Assembly (NCBI GenBank): GCA_002309635.1
Contig: DBXO01000049.1
Coordinates: forward strand, 42,602 to 69,111
Length of the DNA: 26,510 nucleotides
Direction: 5' to 3'
Source: Ruminococcus flavefaciens
GTDB taxonomy: Bacteria > Bacillota > Clostridia > Oscillospirales > Ruminococcaceae
Below the pieces are notes generated by a model. The model ran no database searches. It was not told the origin of the DNA and saw only the letters and a program-made list of their open reading frames with translations. Both the position numbers and the translations under genes were made by a program. Shown one piece after another: positions 14,432-21,680 of the stretch; positions within the stretch are counted from its first letter, which is position 1; each line of letters starts with the position of its first letter.

Positions 14432-16573
14432 ATGAATATATCAATCAAAAAAGGCTGTTCCGCCCTGCTTGCAGCATTGACTCTCTTCACCTCTGCAACA
14501 TCCTTCAGTGACCGCTATGCTGACGCAGCTGCAAAAACATCTGCCGTAAGCACACCTTACTCTGGCGCTGATCTCACTCTCTTTAGCAGCAATGTCGGCG
14601 CAGGAACTTACACTATCCCGGACCTCAATATCCCCTCGAAGAATATCCCCGACACAGAGAGTATCAGCTTCGTAAAGGATATGCGTCTCGGCTGGAATCT
14701 CGGCAACACCCTCGACGCTATCGACGATACAGGCTGGGTAGGCAGCGAAATGGGCATAGAGACCTGCTGGAACGGCGGCTACAAGACCTCAAAGGAAATG
14801 ATAGATACTGTTAAAGCCGCAGGCTTCAATACCGTAAGAATACCTGTTTCATGGCACAATCACGTAGACGGCAGCTACAACATCACAAAGCAGTGGATGG
14901 ACAGAGTACAGGAAGTCGTTGATTACGCTATCGACGACGGCATGTATGTTATCCTGAACGTTCACCACGACAACGACCTCAAGTATATGTACCCTGACTC
15001 CGCTCACTATCAGCAGTCAAAGAAGTACATGACAACCGTATGGTCACAGATAGCTTCCCGCTTCAAGGACTATGACAATAAACTTATTTTTGAGACCATG
15101 AACGAGCCTCGTCTTGTAGGTCATCAGAACGAGTGGTGGATAAATCCATCAAACAGCGACTGTATCGACGCTGTAAAAACTATAAACAAGCTCAATCAGG
15201 ACATACTCGACACTATCCGTTCATCAGGCGGAAACAACGGCACAAGATACGTTGCAGTCCCCGGTTATGACTGCTCCGTAGACGGCGCAACCAATGAAAA
15301 TTTCAAGATCCCTGCAGATAAGGTACAGAACAGGATCATCGTTGCCGTTCACGCTTATCTTCCCTACGGCTTTGCACTTGCTGAGGAGAGCGATTCACAG
15401 AGTGTCCGCAACTTCAACATCAACACCGACACAGGTGAGATTCAGCAGGCGCTTGACAAGGTCTACGACAAGTATGTATCAAAGGGAATCCCCGTTTATG
15501 TAGGTGAATACGGCGCCCGTGACAAGGGCGGAAACGTTCAGCCCCGAATCGACTGCGCTGCATACTTCACAGCCTTTGCTTCATCAAGAGGCATCACCTG
15601 CTGCTGGTGGGACGATATCAGCTTCATGCTCCTTGACAGATCAAACTGCACATGGAAGCAGCCCGAGATCGTACAGGCTATAAACAAATATGCAAGAGGC
15701 AGTGTTCAGTCAACTATTGTAACAACTGTTTCAAAGCCTCCTGTAGTCACTACCACTACAACGACAACAGCTGTTCCGGACAGCAATAAGCTCTACGGCA
15801 AGAAGACATCAGACGGAAAGGTAGATTTCGGCTCTCCTATCGGCGAAAGTGCTTTCGTTGAAGTAAAGTTCGGCAGCAATACCAACTTTATGAACGGCTG
15901 TCTCGGCTTCTCACCCTCAATCGGCGGCAAGAACTACTGGGTAGCTTATGTATGGGAAACAAAGAAATCAGACACTATCGGTATCGATATCAACGCTCCC
16001 AAGCAGATAATGGACGTTACTGCCGAAGAAGCAGCGGCTGTTACCGACGAGGATACTATCGCAAAACTCATCGCTGATATCAAACAGCAGAAGTCCGCTA
16101 TATTACAGGCCTGGTACGCTTCAGACAAATCAGGCAAGCAGATAGATCCCGCTGAATCAGGCGCAGAGAGCATAAGCGCTTATATAATCTCTTCAAACGG
16201 CGCAGCTCAGACAACAACTTCCGAAGCAACAACGACAACTACAACTATCGCTACAGCAACTTCCACGACTGTTACATCTGTATCGACTTCTGCAACTACT
16301 ATTGTTACTACAGAAGCTCCCGAAAACATCAAATACGGTGACGCTAACTGTGACGGTCAGATAGACCTTGCAGACGCAGTTCTCATAATGCAGTCACTTG
16401 CAAATCCCTCACGCTACGGTATCAGCGGAGACAACGAAAAGCATATAACAGATCTCGGTAAGAAAAATGCAGACTGCTTCAATACAGGCGACGGCGTCAC
16501 CAACAATGATGCAGTTACCATTCAGAAGTACTGTCTCCACCTTATCGATGCACTTCCTTATAAAGAAATTTGA
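14432..16573 (+). CDS. Cellulosomal GH5 endoglucanase with dockerin
   Basis: A 713-aa secreted glycoside hydrolase, probably GH5 subfamily 4 (endo-beta-1,4-glucanase; xyloglucan or mannan also possible). Parts in order: signal peptide (about 1-33); GH5 catalytic domain (about 80-423) with RLGWNLGNTLDA (85-96), acid/base Glu225 in MNEP, nucleophile Glu359 in VGEYGA, and VHHD and VHAYLPY lining the site. A Thr-rich linker (about 428-449) follows, then an unrecognised module of about 130 residues (452-587) that may bind carbohydrate. A second Thr/Ser linker (about 594-628) leads to a type I dockerin (634-708) whose two calcium-loop repeats begin DANCDGQIDLAD and CFNTGDGVTNND. The dockerin means it docks onto a cohesin scaffoldin outside the cell. 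AAAGGA lies 9 nt before ATG. A terminator follows directly, so it is monocistronic. Confidence 0.95.
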   Translation: MNISIKKGCSALLAALTLFTSATSFSDRYADAAAKTSAVSTPYSGADLTLFSSNVGAGTYTIPDLNIPSKNIPDTESISFVKDMRLGWNLGNTLDAIDDTGWVGSEMGIETCWNGGYKTSKEMIDTVKAAGFNTVRIPVSWHNHVDGSYNITKQWMDRVQEVVDYAIDDGMYVILNVHHDNDLKYMYPDSAHYQQSKKYMTTVWSQIASRFKDYDNKLIFETMNEPRLVGHQNEWWINPSNSDCIDAVKTINKLNQDILDTIRSSGGNNGTRYVAVPGYDCSVDGATNENFKIPADKVQNRIIVAVHAYLPYGFALAEESDSQSVRNFNINTDTGEIQQALDKVYDKYVSKGIPVYVGEYGARDKGGNVQPRIDCAAYFTAFASSRGITCCWWDDISFMLLDRSNCTWKQPEIVQAINKYARGSVQSTIVTTVSKPPVVTTTTTTTAVPDSNKLYGKKTSDGKVDFGSPIGESAFVEVKFGSNTNFMNGCLGFSPSIGGKNYWVAYVWETKKSDTIGIDINAPKQIMDVTAEEAAAVTDEDTIAKLIADIKQQKSAILQAWYASDKSGKQIDPAESGAESISAYIISSNGAAQTTTSEATTTTTTIATATSTTVTSVSTSATTIVTTEAPENIKYGDANCDGQIDLADAVLIMQSLANPSRYGISGDNEKHITDLGKKNADCFNTGDGVTNNDAVTIQKYCLHLIDALPYKEI

Positions 16574-16587
16574 ATAAGCCCCCTGCA

Positions 16588-16624
16588 GGAAAGGCTCTCA
16601 GCGAATGAGAGCCTTTCCCTTTTA
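16588..16624 (+). terminator. Terminator of the GH5 gene
   Basis: GGAAAGGCTCTCA (16588-16600) pairs perfectly with TGAGAGCCTTTCC (16606-16618) around a 5-nt loop, followed by CTTTTAT. Confidence 0.93.
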
Positions 16625-16659
16625 TATGTTAATTATTTATAAATTTTCATACTGTATCA

Positions 16660-16688
16660 TTGAAAATACAGTTAAAATATGCTATAAT
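16660..16688 (+). promoter_or_regulatory. Promoter of the EAL gene
   Basis: TTGAAA (16660-16665), 17-bp spacer ending TGC, TATAAT (16683-16688), so both a -35 and an extended -10 are present. About 120 nt of leader follow before the start codon, in which I see no clear structure. Confidence 0.75.
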
Positions 16689-16818
16689 ATACTAAAGCTA
16701 TATATTATTATGAGCAAATAACCGACCTCATTTTATAATAGCGATTCAAAACAATAATCACATCAAAACTATATCCATTTAGCTTGCATTTTATTATGGG
16801 AAGAAAGTGAGTGATCTT

Positions 16819-18009
16819 ATGAAATTTACTCCGGAAGAAATCAGAGCTGCTCTTGAAAGCGGTGAGATATGCGCCTTTTACCAGCCACAGTATGACACCG
16901 TTACAAGCAAGATTAAAAGTGCGGAAGCACTGGCTCGTTGGATAAAACCTGACGGTTCGCTGATATCGCCTTTCTTTTTCATTCCCGTTGCTGAGGAATC
17001 CGACCTCATTATGGATATAGACTGGCATATCACCGATATCGTATGCAAAACACTGTGCAAGCAGGAAGGATATGCCCGTCACAGGATATCCATCAATTTT
17101 TCAAGACGGCATATCTACGAAGAAAACTTTACGGAAAAGCTTGCAAAGATAGTTGACAGCTATGAGCTTCCTCATAAGCTTATTGAAATAGAAATTACCG
17201 AATCAGCAATGGTCGACGACGCACAAAAGATACTTGAATGGATAAATTCCACAAGAGAAGCAGGCTTCAGAATAGCTATCGACGACTTCGGAAGCGGGCT
17301 TTCTTCTTTGCAGTTCGTCAAGGACGTGCCTGCTGATGTACTGAAAATAGACAAGTCCCTGCTCAGTCAGAACTGCGAGAACGAAAAGGAGCGTATAGTT
17401 CTTGAGAGTATTTTCAATTTTGCCCACCGCCTGCATATGAGAACCATTGCAGAGGGCGTTGAAACAAAGGAACAGCTTGCTTTCCTGCGTACCTGCGGCT
17501 GCAACAGGATACAGGGCTATCTCTTTGCAAAGCCTATGCCCGAGGAGGACTACATTGCAATTTGCAAGCTTGACAAAAATGCAGAGGAGCCCGCTGATAT
17601 ACTTCAGCTTCAAAGCCCTGCAAGCGCCATAAATCTTCTTATGAGCGTTATCTTCCGCCGCTACCCCCTTGTTATATTCTCTAATCTCTCACTTAACTCC
17701 TTCTATATGATGGCTTATCAGGATTTTTCATCTACAAGCTGTCCTTCTGCGGGTGTATTCGAGGAGCTTATAGTTCACGGTGCCGCAACAATGGCTCCCG
17801 AGGATAAGGAGTTATTTGCGTCTACCTTTGACCGCTCCAACCTTATCCGCGACTATGCAAACGGCAAAAAGGAAATACGTCTCGTAACACGTCAGCTTGG
17901 CGACGACGGAATATACAGGCGTGTGGAAACTACTGTATATTTCCTGAAAAGCGACTCCTCTGACGACCTGCTGACAATCACTCTGTGCGACAATCTTCCC
18001 GATGAATAA
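16819..18009 (+). CDS. EAL-domain cyclic-di-GMP phosphodiesterase
   Basis: Predicted enzyme that cleaves c-di-GMP to pGpG. Residues 1-255 form an EAL domain with the catalytic set apparently intact: EAL (36-38), Asn93 in INFS, the Glu pair in EITES (125, 128), DDFGSG (155-160), Lys176 in LKID, Glu212 in EGVET and Gln232 in IQGYLFAKP. A C-terminal region of about 140 residues has the feel of a PAS-like sensor but no diagnostic motif. There is no N-terminal sensor and no membrane segment. ATG 16819 is given as start; GTG 16807, four codons earlier, is possible, and neither has a strong Shine-Dalgarno site. The gene lies between the GH5 cellulase and a diguanylate cyclase, so opposing c-di-GMP enzymes are neighbours. 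No terminator is visible in 18010-18130. Confidence 0.9.
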   Translation: MKFTPEEIRAALESGEICAFYQPQYDTVTSKIKSAEALARWIKPDGSLISPFFFIPVAEESDLIMDIDWHITDIVCKTLCKQEGYARHRISINFSRRHIYEENFTEKLAKIVDSYELPHKLIEIEITESAMVDDAQKILEWINSTREAGFRIAIDDFGSGLSSLQFVKDVPADVLKIDKSLLSQNCENEKERIVLESIFNFAHRLHMRTIAEGVETKEQLAFLRTCGCNRIQGYLFAKPMPEEDYIAICKLDKNAEEPADILQLQSPASAINLLMSVIFRRYPLVIFSNLSLNSFYMMAYQDFSSTSCPSAGVFEELIVHGAATMAPEDKELFASTFDRSNLIRDYANGKKEIRLVTRQLGDDGIYRRVETTVYFLKSDSSDDLLTITLCDNLPDE

Positions 18010-18136
18010 GCCACCTTTTCAGGATTATGCCAGCTATTTATCATATCAAATATTATCATCATGTAAATTTTTTATTAAAGCTGTTCGCAAATCGCAATTT
18101 TTAACTATATAACGTCATTTTTGCTCAAATAGCGAG

Positions 18137-18165
18137 TTGACATATCAATATAATTGTGATATTAT
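18137..18165 (+). promoter_or_regulatory. Promoter of the sugar-sensor diguanylate cyclase
   Basis: TTGACA (18137-18142), 17-bp spacer, TATTAT (18160-18165), 40 bp before the start codon. Confidence 0.85.
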
Positions 18166-18205
18166 TATATTAATGAAATAAGTTCAGACCGAGGTGATAC
18201 ATACT

Positions 18206-20095
18206 ATGAACTCTAAACTGAAAACGATTGCATTTTTCGGATGCAGTTTTACAAGCAGATACAGACAGAATCTCTGCAGATCATTCAACATCGCCGCAGA
18301 AGAGCTTAAGATCAACATAGTATATATCAATTCACTGGGCAAGATAGGCAACAAGAATGCTCAGTACGGCGATTATGAGTTTGATCTGATAGATATGATC
18401 GACCTCAGACAGTTTGACGGTATTATTTTTGACGGCGAAGGTTATAACGTTGAGGGTATGGCTGATAAGGTAATATGCAAGCTCAAAGAAGCTGCATGCC
18501 CTGTTATATCTATAAGCACTCACGTTGACGGTTTTTATAATATAGAATTTGATGATGCGGGCGGTATCAGAACACTTATCGAGCACTTCCTCGATCATCA
18601 TCACTTCACAAAGATAGGCTTCATGTCAGGCTATCTTACACACCCCGACGCTCAGATAAGATTAAAGCAGTTTCAGGATATAATGCGTTCAAGAGGACTT
18701 CCCGAGAACGGCGTTGGCATGTTTGAGGGCGATTTCTGGTTCCATAAGGGCGAGGAGGCTGCGGATTACTTCCTTTCTCAGCCGGAAACTCCCGAAGCTA
18801 TCGTTTGTGCAAACGATTATATGGCTATATCTCTTATTACCGCTTTCAAGAAACGCGGCATACGTGTTCCCGATGATATTGCAATTTCGGGCTTCGACGG
18901 TACTTTTGAGGGTCAGGAGTTCCTGCCTCATCTGACCTCGGCTACACGTGAAAGAGTTGAGATAGCACGCAAATCACTTGATTTGTTTGAGGCGCTGTGG
19001 AATAAAAAAAGCTTTGATATGGATCTCAATGTTACCGCAAAGCCTATTTATACGCAGTCATGCGGCTGTTCAAAGCTTGATTACAAGTTTGAAGCCGAGA
19101 ATGTCAACAGAGTCTATGAGACGAACCGTAATTTCTGCTATAATCTCTATGATGCGGAATCGGCGCTGTTAAAACTCAATAAGGTAGACAGTCTTCTCAT
19201 GCTGGGCAATGTTTTCATTGAAACATCAATAAACTTCGGTGATTACAATTCCTTCTTCCTTATGCTTCATAAGGATACGAGCGGCAAGCTCTCCAGCGAC
19301 AGTGATTTTCTCTGTCCCTCGGGCGAGTTCACACCTGCCGTATGGATAGACAAAAAGAACGAGTATACCGAATCCAATCATTCTTTCAGCGTATCCTCGC
19401 TCATTCCCAATTCATCCTCCGATAAGCCTCATTATTTCTATATAATGAGCGTTCATTGCGTCGAGAGAATGTTCGGCTACGCTGTTATCGAAATGAGCAG
19501 CAAGGAGATATTCAACGAGTTCTATAACGTATGGCTGCTTAATATGGCAATGACCATAGAAACTTTGTACAAGAACGACAAGATCAGCAAGCTTATCGGC
19601 AAGCTTGAAAATCTCAGTATACGTGACGGTCTTACCGGCATGCTCAACCGCAGAGGCTTTGATGACCACTCACGCGAGGCTATACGTCAGTTCACATCCA
19701 AGCGTACAGTATGCACTATGGTAATTGATATGGACGGACTTAAGCACATAAACGACGATTACGGCCATTATGAGGGCGACCGCGCTATCAAATCGGCTGC
19801 GGAAATAATCAATCAGTGCTGCGATTCCGGCGAAATTGCTGGACGAGCAGGCGGAGACGAGTTCTATATATTTGCACCGCGCTATTCACAGAAACAGCTG
19901 GACAGATTCATCGAGAGACTGAAAAGTGCTCTTGAAAGGCATAACCGCCATTCAAACAAACCATATAATATCGAGCTTAGCTACGGTGCATTCCTTGTAG
20001 ATACAGATTCAAACGCCAAACTTGAAGACTATATCAAAATAAGCGACTCAAGAATGTACGAGCAGAAACTCTCTAAACCAGGCAGAAGAAAATAA
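18206..20095 (+). CDS. Sugar-binding-domain (LacI-like sensor) diguanylate cyclase
   Basis: A 629-aa cytoplasmic protein predicted to make c-di-GMP. Residues 3-288 are a LacI/periplasmic-binding-like ligand domain without DNA-binding helices or signal peptide (CANDYMAISL, GIRVPDDIAISGFDG) that ends in QSCGCS. A middle region (about 300-465) is followed by an intact GGDEF domain: IRDGLTGMLNRRG, metal-binding IDMDGLKHIND, and RAGGDEF with GGDEF at 549-553. Five residues before GGDEF the sequence is DSGE, not RxxD, so the usual product-inhibition I-site is missing. ATG 18206 is the start because GAGGTG (18191-18196) lies 9 nt upstream; an in-frame GTG at 18194 overlaps that site. It is a close architectural relative of the regulator at 12048-14258, with shared GDFW and CGC motifs, and probably senses a sugar or oligosaccharide. 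Confidence 0.92.
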   Translation: MNSKLKTIAFFGCSFTSRYRQNLCRSFNIAAEELKINIVYINSLGKIGNKNAQYGDYEFDLIDMIDLRQFDGIIFDGEGYNVEGMADKVICKLKEAACPVISISTHVDGFYNIEFDDAGGIRTLIEHFLDHHHFTKIGFMSGYLTHPDAQIRLKQFQDIMRSRGLPENGVGMFEGDFWFHKGEEAADYFLSQPETPEAIVCANDYMAISLITAFKKRGIRVPDDIAISGFDGTFEGQEFLPHLTSATRERVEIARKSLDLFEALWNKKSFDMDLNVTAKPIYTQSCGCSKLDYKFEAENVNRVYETNRNFCYNLYDAESALLKLNKVDSLLMLGNVFIETSINFGDYNSFFLMLHKDTSGKLSSDSDFLCPSGEFTPAVWIDKKNEYTESNHSFSVSSLIPNSSSDKPHYFYIMSVHCVERMFGYAVIEMSSKEIFNEFYNVWLLNMAMTIETLYKNDKISKLIGKLENLSIRDGLTGMLNRRGFDDHSREAIRQFTSKRTVCTMVIDMDGLKHINDDYGHYEGDRAIKSAAEIINQCCDSGEIAGRAGGDEFYIFAPRYSQKQLDRFIERLKSALERHNRHSNKPYNIELSYGAFLVDTDSNAKLEDYIKISDSRMYEQKLSKPGRRK

Positions 20096-20102
20096 AAAAA
20101 TG

Positions 20103-20131
20103 ACACCGAGCCATAGGTTCGGTGTTTTTTT
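20103..20131. terminator. Bidirectional terminator after the diguanylate cyclase
   Basis: ACACCGAGCC (20103-20112) pairs with GGTTCGGTGT (20116-20125, one G-T pair) over a 3-nt loop, followed by T7. A7 just upstream (20094-20100) gives a U tract for the converging fic gene. Confidence 0.9.
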
Positions 20132-20720
20132 ATGTTATTATTTCCCTGAATACCTCTCCGAGCATGGTCATTTCGCCCTGAGCTGCCTTTATGGTGGCAA
20201 TTGTGAGCAGGTCAATGTCGCAAGCTGAAAAATCAATGTCCCTTCCGGCATTCCTTACCAGAAGCGTGATGAAAAGCCTCAGTGTTCTTCCGTTTCCTTC
20301 ACGGAAAGGGTGAAGCATATTCAGCTCGTGATAAAGCTCCGTGATCTCTGCTATGAACCTGTCATCGTTCATTCCGCACAGATAGTTCTTCCTTTTCAGC
20401 TGCCCGAACTTAGCATTGCCGATCATTTCAAGCTCGCTGTGATCGCAGAACGCTGTTCCCTTTTTGGAGATATTGATATCCCGAAGTCTGCCTGCCCAAT
20501 AATACAGATCGTCAAACAGCTTCTTATGCAGAGACCTGTAAAAAGCGAAATCCACATTCTCGAACTTTGTTTCCTGCTCAGCCTGTATCGCACGAAGCAG
20601 AGTTATCTGCTTCTCGATATCGTTCAGCTTTTTCTGATCCCTTATATCCAGCTTGTTTATCAGGACTGTCGTATCGGGATAGCAGTTCCACTGACAGCCG
20701 TCAATTTTATAAAGTGCCAT
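20130..20720 (-). CDS. Fic-domain toxin (AMP-transferase)
   Basis: A 196-aa Fic/Doc-family protein. The active-site motif is complete: HPFREGNGRTLR (137-148), fitting HxFx[D/E]GNGRxxR. The flap that positions the target is KKGTAFCDHS (86-95). Such enzymes move AMP from ATP onto a Tyr/Ser/Thr of a target protein, often DNA gyrase or topoisomerase IV in VbhT/FicT-type toxins; the target here is unknown. Its ATG overlaps the stop of the upstream antitoxin gene by one base (TAATG), so translation is coupled. The inhibitory (S/T)xxxE(G/N) helix is supplied in trans by that antitoxin, making this a class I Fic system. Confidence 0.93.
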   Translation of the reverse strand: MALYKIDGCQWNCYPDTTVLINKLDIRDQKKLNDIEKQITLLRAIQAEQETKFENVDFAFYRSLHKKLFDDLYYWAGRLRDINISKKGTAFCDHSELEMIGNAKFGQLKRKNYLCGMNDDRFIAEITELYHELNMLHPFREGNGRTLRLFITLLVRNAGRDIDFSACDIDLLTIATIKAAQGEMTMLGEVFREIIT

Positions 20721-20890
20721 TATTTGCTTCTGACGTCTTTAACTATCTTATCGGTAAACTGCTTGAAAGTCAGCTCACCGCTGAGACATTTTTTTACATT
20801 GGCTATCTCTTTGCTTGAAAAGCTATATCCCTCCATGCGAACAGACGCAAGCTGATTCTTCAGCGCTTTCTCGGTGGTTACATTATGCAT
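20720..20890 (-). CDS. VbhA-like Fic antitoxin
   Basis: A 56-aa protein directly upstream of fic on the same strand, beginning MHNVTTEKAL and ending KDVRSK. Residues 16-21 read SVRMEG, exactly the (S/T)xxxE(G/N) inhibitory motif whose Glu blocks ATP positioning in the Fic active site. The rest (KEIANVKKCLSGELTFKQFTDKI) looks like the short helical bundle of VbhA-family antitoxins. GGGAG lies 9 nt before the ATG at 20890, and the stop overlaps the fic start (TAATG). It is short enough to be missed by automatic calling. Motif, order and overlap together make the assignment firm. Confidence 0.9.
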   Translation of the reverse strand: MHNVTTEKALKNQLASVRMEGYSFSSKEIANVKKCLSGELTFKQFTDKIVKDVRSK

Positions 20891-20913
20891 TGCAAACAGC
20901 TCCCTTCACGGAT

Positions 20914-20942
20914 ATTATAATCTATATTTTAAAAAAAGTCAA
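20914..20942 (-). promoter_or_regulatory. Promoter of the antitoxin-fic operon
   Basis: Minus strand: TTGACT (20937-20942), 17-bp T/A-rich spacer, TATAAT (20914-20919), 23 bp before the antitoxin ATG. Confidence 0.85.
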
Positions 20943-20971
20943 GAAAGCGCCATTATTTTCAGGCAATTCTT

Positions 20972-21295
20972 TTAAACAGGCAGCAGCTTTGCAGAAAAAT
21001 GCGAGCTATGACATAGATATTCCAAATCTCCCTCAATATATTTCCTGAAATCCACTCTTCTCGGACAGTTATTCACACAGTTTCCAAAGCTCATGCACCA
21101 CATGAGCAGCGAGACGTGTCCAAGACGTCCGTTTTTGTTTACCGCGATAACGTAACCCGTTTTCCATTCATCTTCAGGCAGGTCTCCGAAGCTGAAGCCC
21201 TCAGCAAGTTCAAAGAACCTCCTGCACCACTCCACGCTCTCAAAGTAGACCCACACCTTTTCATCGTTTCCCAGCATTTCCCTGATACTTCGCAT
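20972..21295 (-). CDS. Small protein of unknown function under riboswitch control
   Basis: A 107-aa protein I do not recognise. The ATG at 21295 is chosen because AAAGGAG (21305-21311) lies 9 nt upstream; two earlier in-frame ATGs (21301, 21325) are too close to, or before, that site. The sequence starts MRSIREMLGNDEKVWVYFES and is acidic in its first half. The middle has FGDLPEDEWKTGYVIAVNKN, then a Cys-rich patch WCMSFGNCVNNC and a further Cys near the end. It has no signal peptide or membrane segment. The Cys set could bind metal or be redox-active (speculation). It is the only gene downstream of the SAM-type riboswitch at 21337-21464. No clear terminator follows before the Fic operon promoter. 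Confidence 0.7.
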   Translation of the reverse strand: MRSIREMLGNDEKVWVYFESVEWCRRFFELAEGFSFGDLPEDEWKTGYVIAVNKNGRLGHVSLLMWCMSFGNCVNNCPRRVDFRKYIEGDLEYLCHSSHFSAKLLPV

Positions 21296-21336
21296 ATCCA
21301 TGTTCTCCTTTATAAAATATTCCATAAGAACACGAA

Positions 21337-21365
21337 AGCGGCCCCATCGTCACGACAGGACCGCT
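21337..21365 (-). terminator. Riboswitch-associated hairpin
   Basis: On the minus strand AGCGGTCCTGTC pairs with GATGGGGCCGCT around GTGAC (12 bp including three G-U pairs), followed by TTTCGTGTTCTT. The U tract is imperfect, so it may be a weak attenuator. CUGCAGA in P3 is complementary to UCUGCAG just before the hairpin, a possible alternative fold. Confidence 0.6.
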
Positions 21366-21464
21366 GCAGAGCATTATTTATCCCATCGTTCAAGCTTTAG
21401 CACCTTGCATCTGCAGGTTGCTGTACGGTCAGCGGGCTTGTCCCTCGCGTACTCCTTATGGTAC
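21337..21464 (-). promoter_or_regulatory. SAM-I/IV-type riboswitch with terminator-like hairpin
   Basis: Read on the minus strand, the leader holds the SAM-I/S-box core: GAGGGACAAGCCCGCTGACC, then AGCAACC, then AAGGTGCTAA. P1 can form between GUACCAU (21464-21458) and AUGGGAU (21386-21380) with one mismatch. P3 is ACC-U-GC/GC-A-AGGU. The P2 loop CAAGC is a perfect complement of GCUUG after the UAAA of J3/4, the position of the S-box pseudoknot. No P4 hairpin fits between GCUUG and P1, which resembles SAM-IV or SAM-I/IV variants more than classic SAM-I. A 12-bp hairpin (21337-21365) follows before the gene. Transcription should start near 21462, right at P1. Confidence 0.85.
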
Positions 21465-21468
21465 TTTT

Positions 21469-21497
21469 ATAATAGCACATTTGCTGCCTTATGTCAA
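21469..21497 (-). promoter_or_regulatory. Promoter of the riboswitch transcript
   Basis: Minus strand: TTGACA (21492-21497), 17-bp spacer, TATTAT (21469-21474). Expected start at about 21462 coincides with the first paired bases of the aptamer. Confidence 0.85.
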
Positions 21498-21566
21498 CAT
21501 TTTTTATTGTTTGCATCTCATAACTATATAAGCTTCTATTTTTCGGGATTTAATTCAAAAATACTC

Positions 21567-21595
21567 TTGACATTATCCTTATAATATAGTATAAT
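21567..21595 (+). promoter_or_regulatory. Consensus promoter of the symporter gene
   Basis: TTGACA (21567-21572), 17-bp spacer, TATAAT (21590-21595), a perfect sigma-A consensus, leaving a leader of about 80 nt. Confidence 0.9.
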
Positions 21596-21624
21596 ATAAC
21601 ACGGCAATCACTTTATTAATTTAA

Positions 21625-21660
21625 AGCTTTACAAGTGTATAACTAAAAAACTGTAAAGCT
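21625..21660 (+). repeat. Inverted repeat in the symporter leader
   Basis: AGCTTTACA (21625-21633) and TGTAAAGCT (21652-21660) are perfect 9-bp inverted arms with an 18-nt A/T-rich loop. They lie in the transcribed leader, just 5' of the Shine-Dalgarno site GAAAGG (21664-21669). It could be a repressor operator or an RNA hairpin limiting translation. Confidence 0.6.
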
Positions 21661-21680
21661 AAAGAAAGGTCGAGATATAA

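Noticed and set aside
20310..20855. 181-codon plus-strand frame opposite fic
   Set aside because: Antisense shadow; the Fic motif and antitoxin overlap fix the coding strand as minus.
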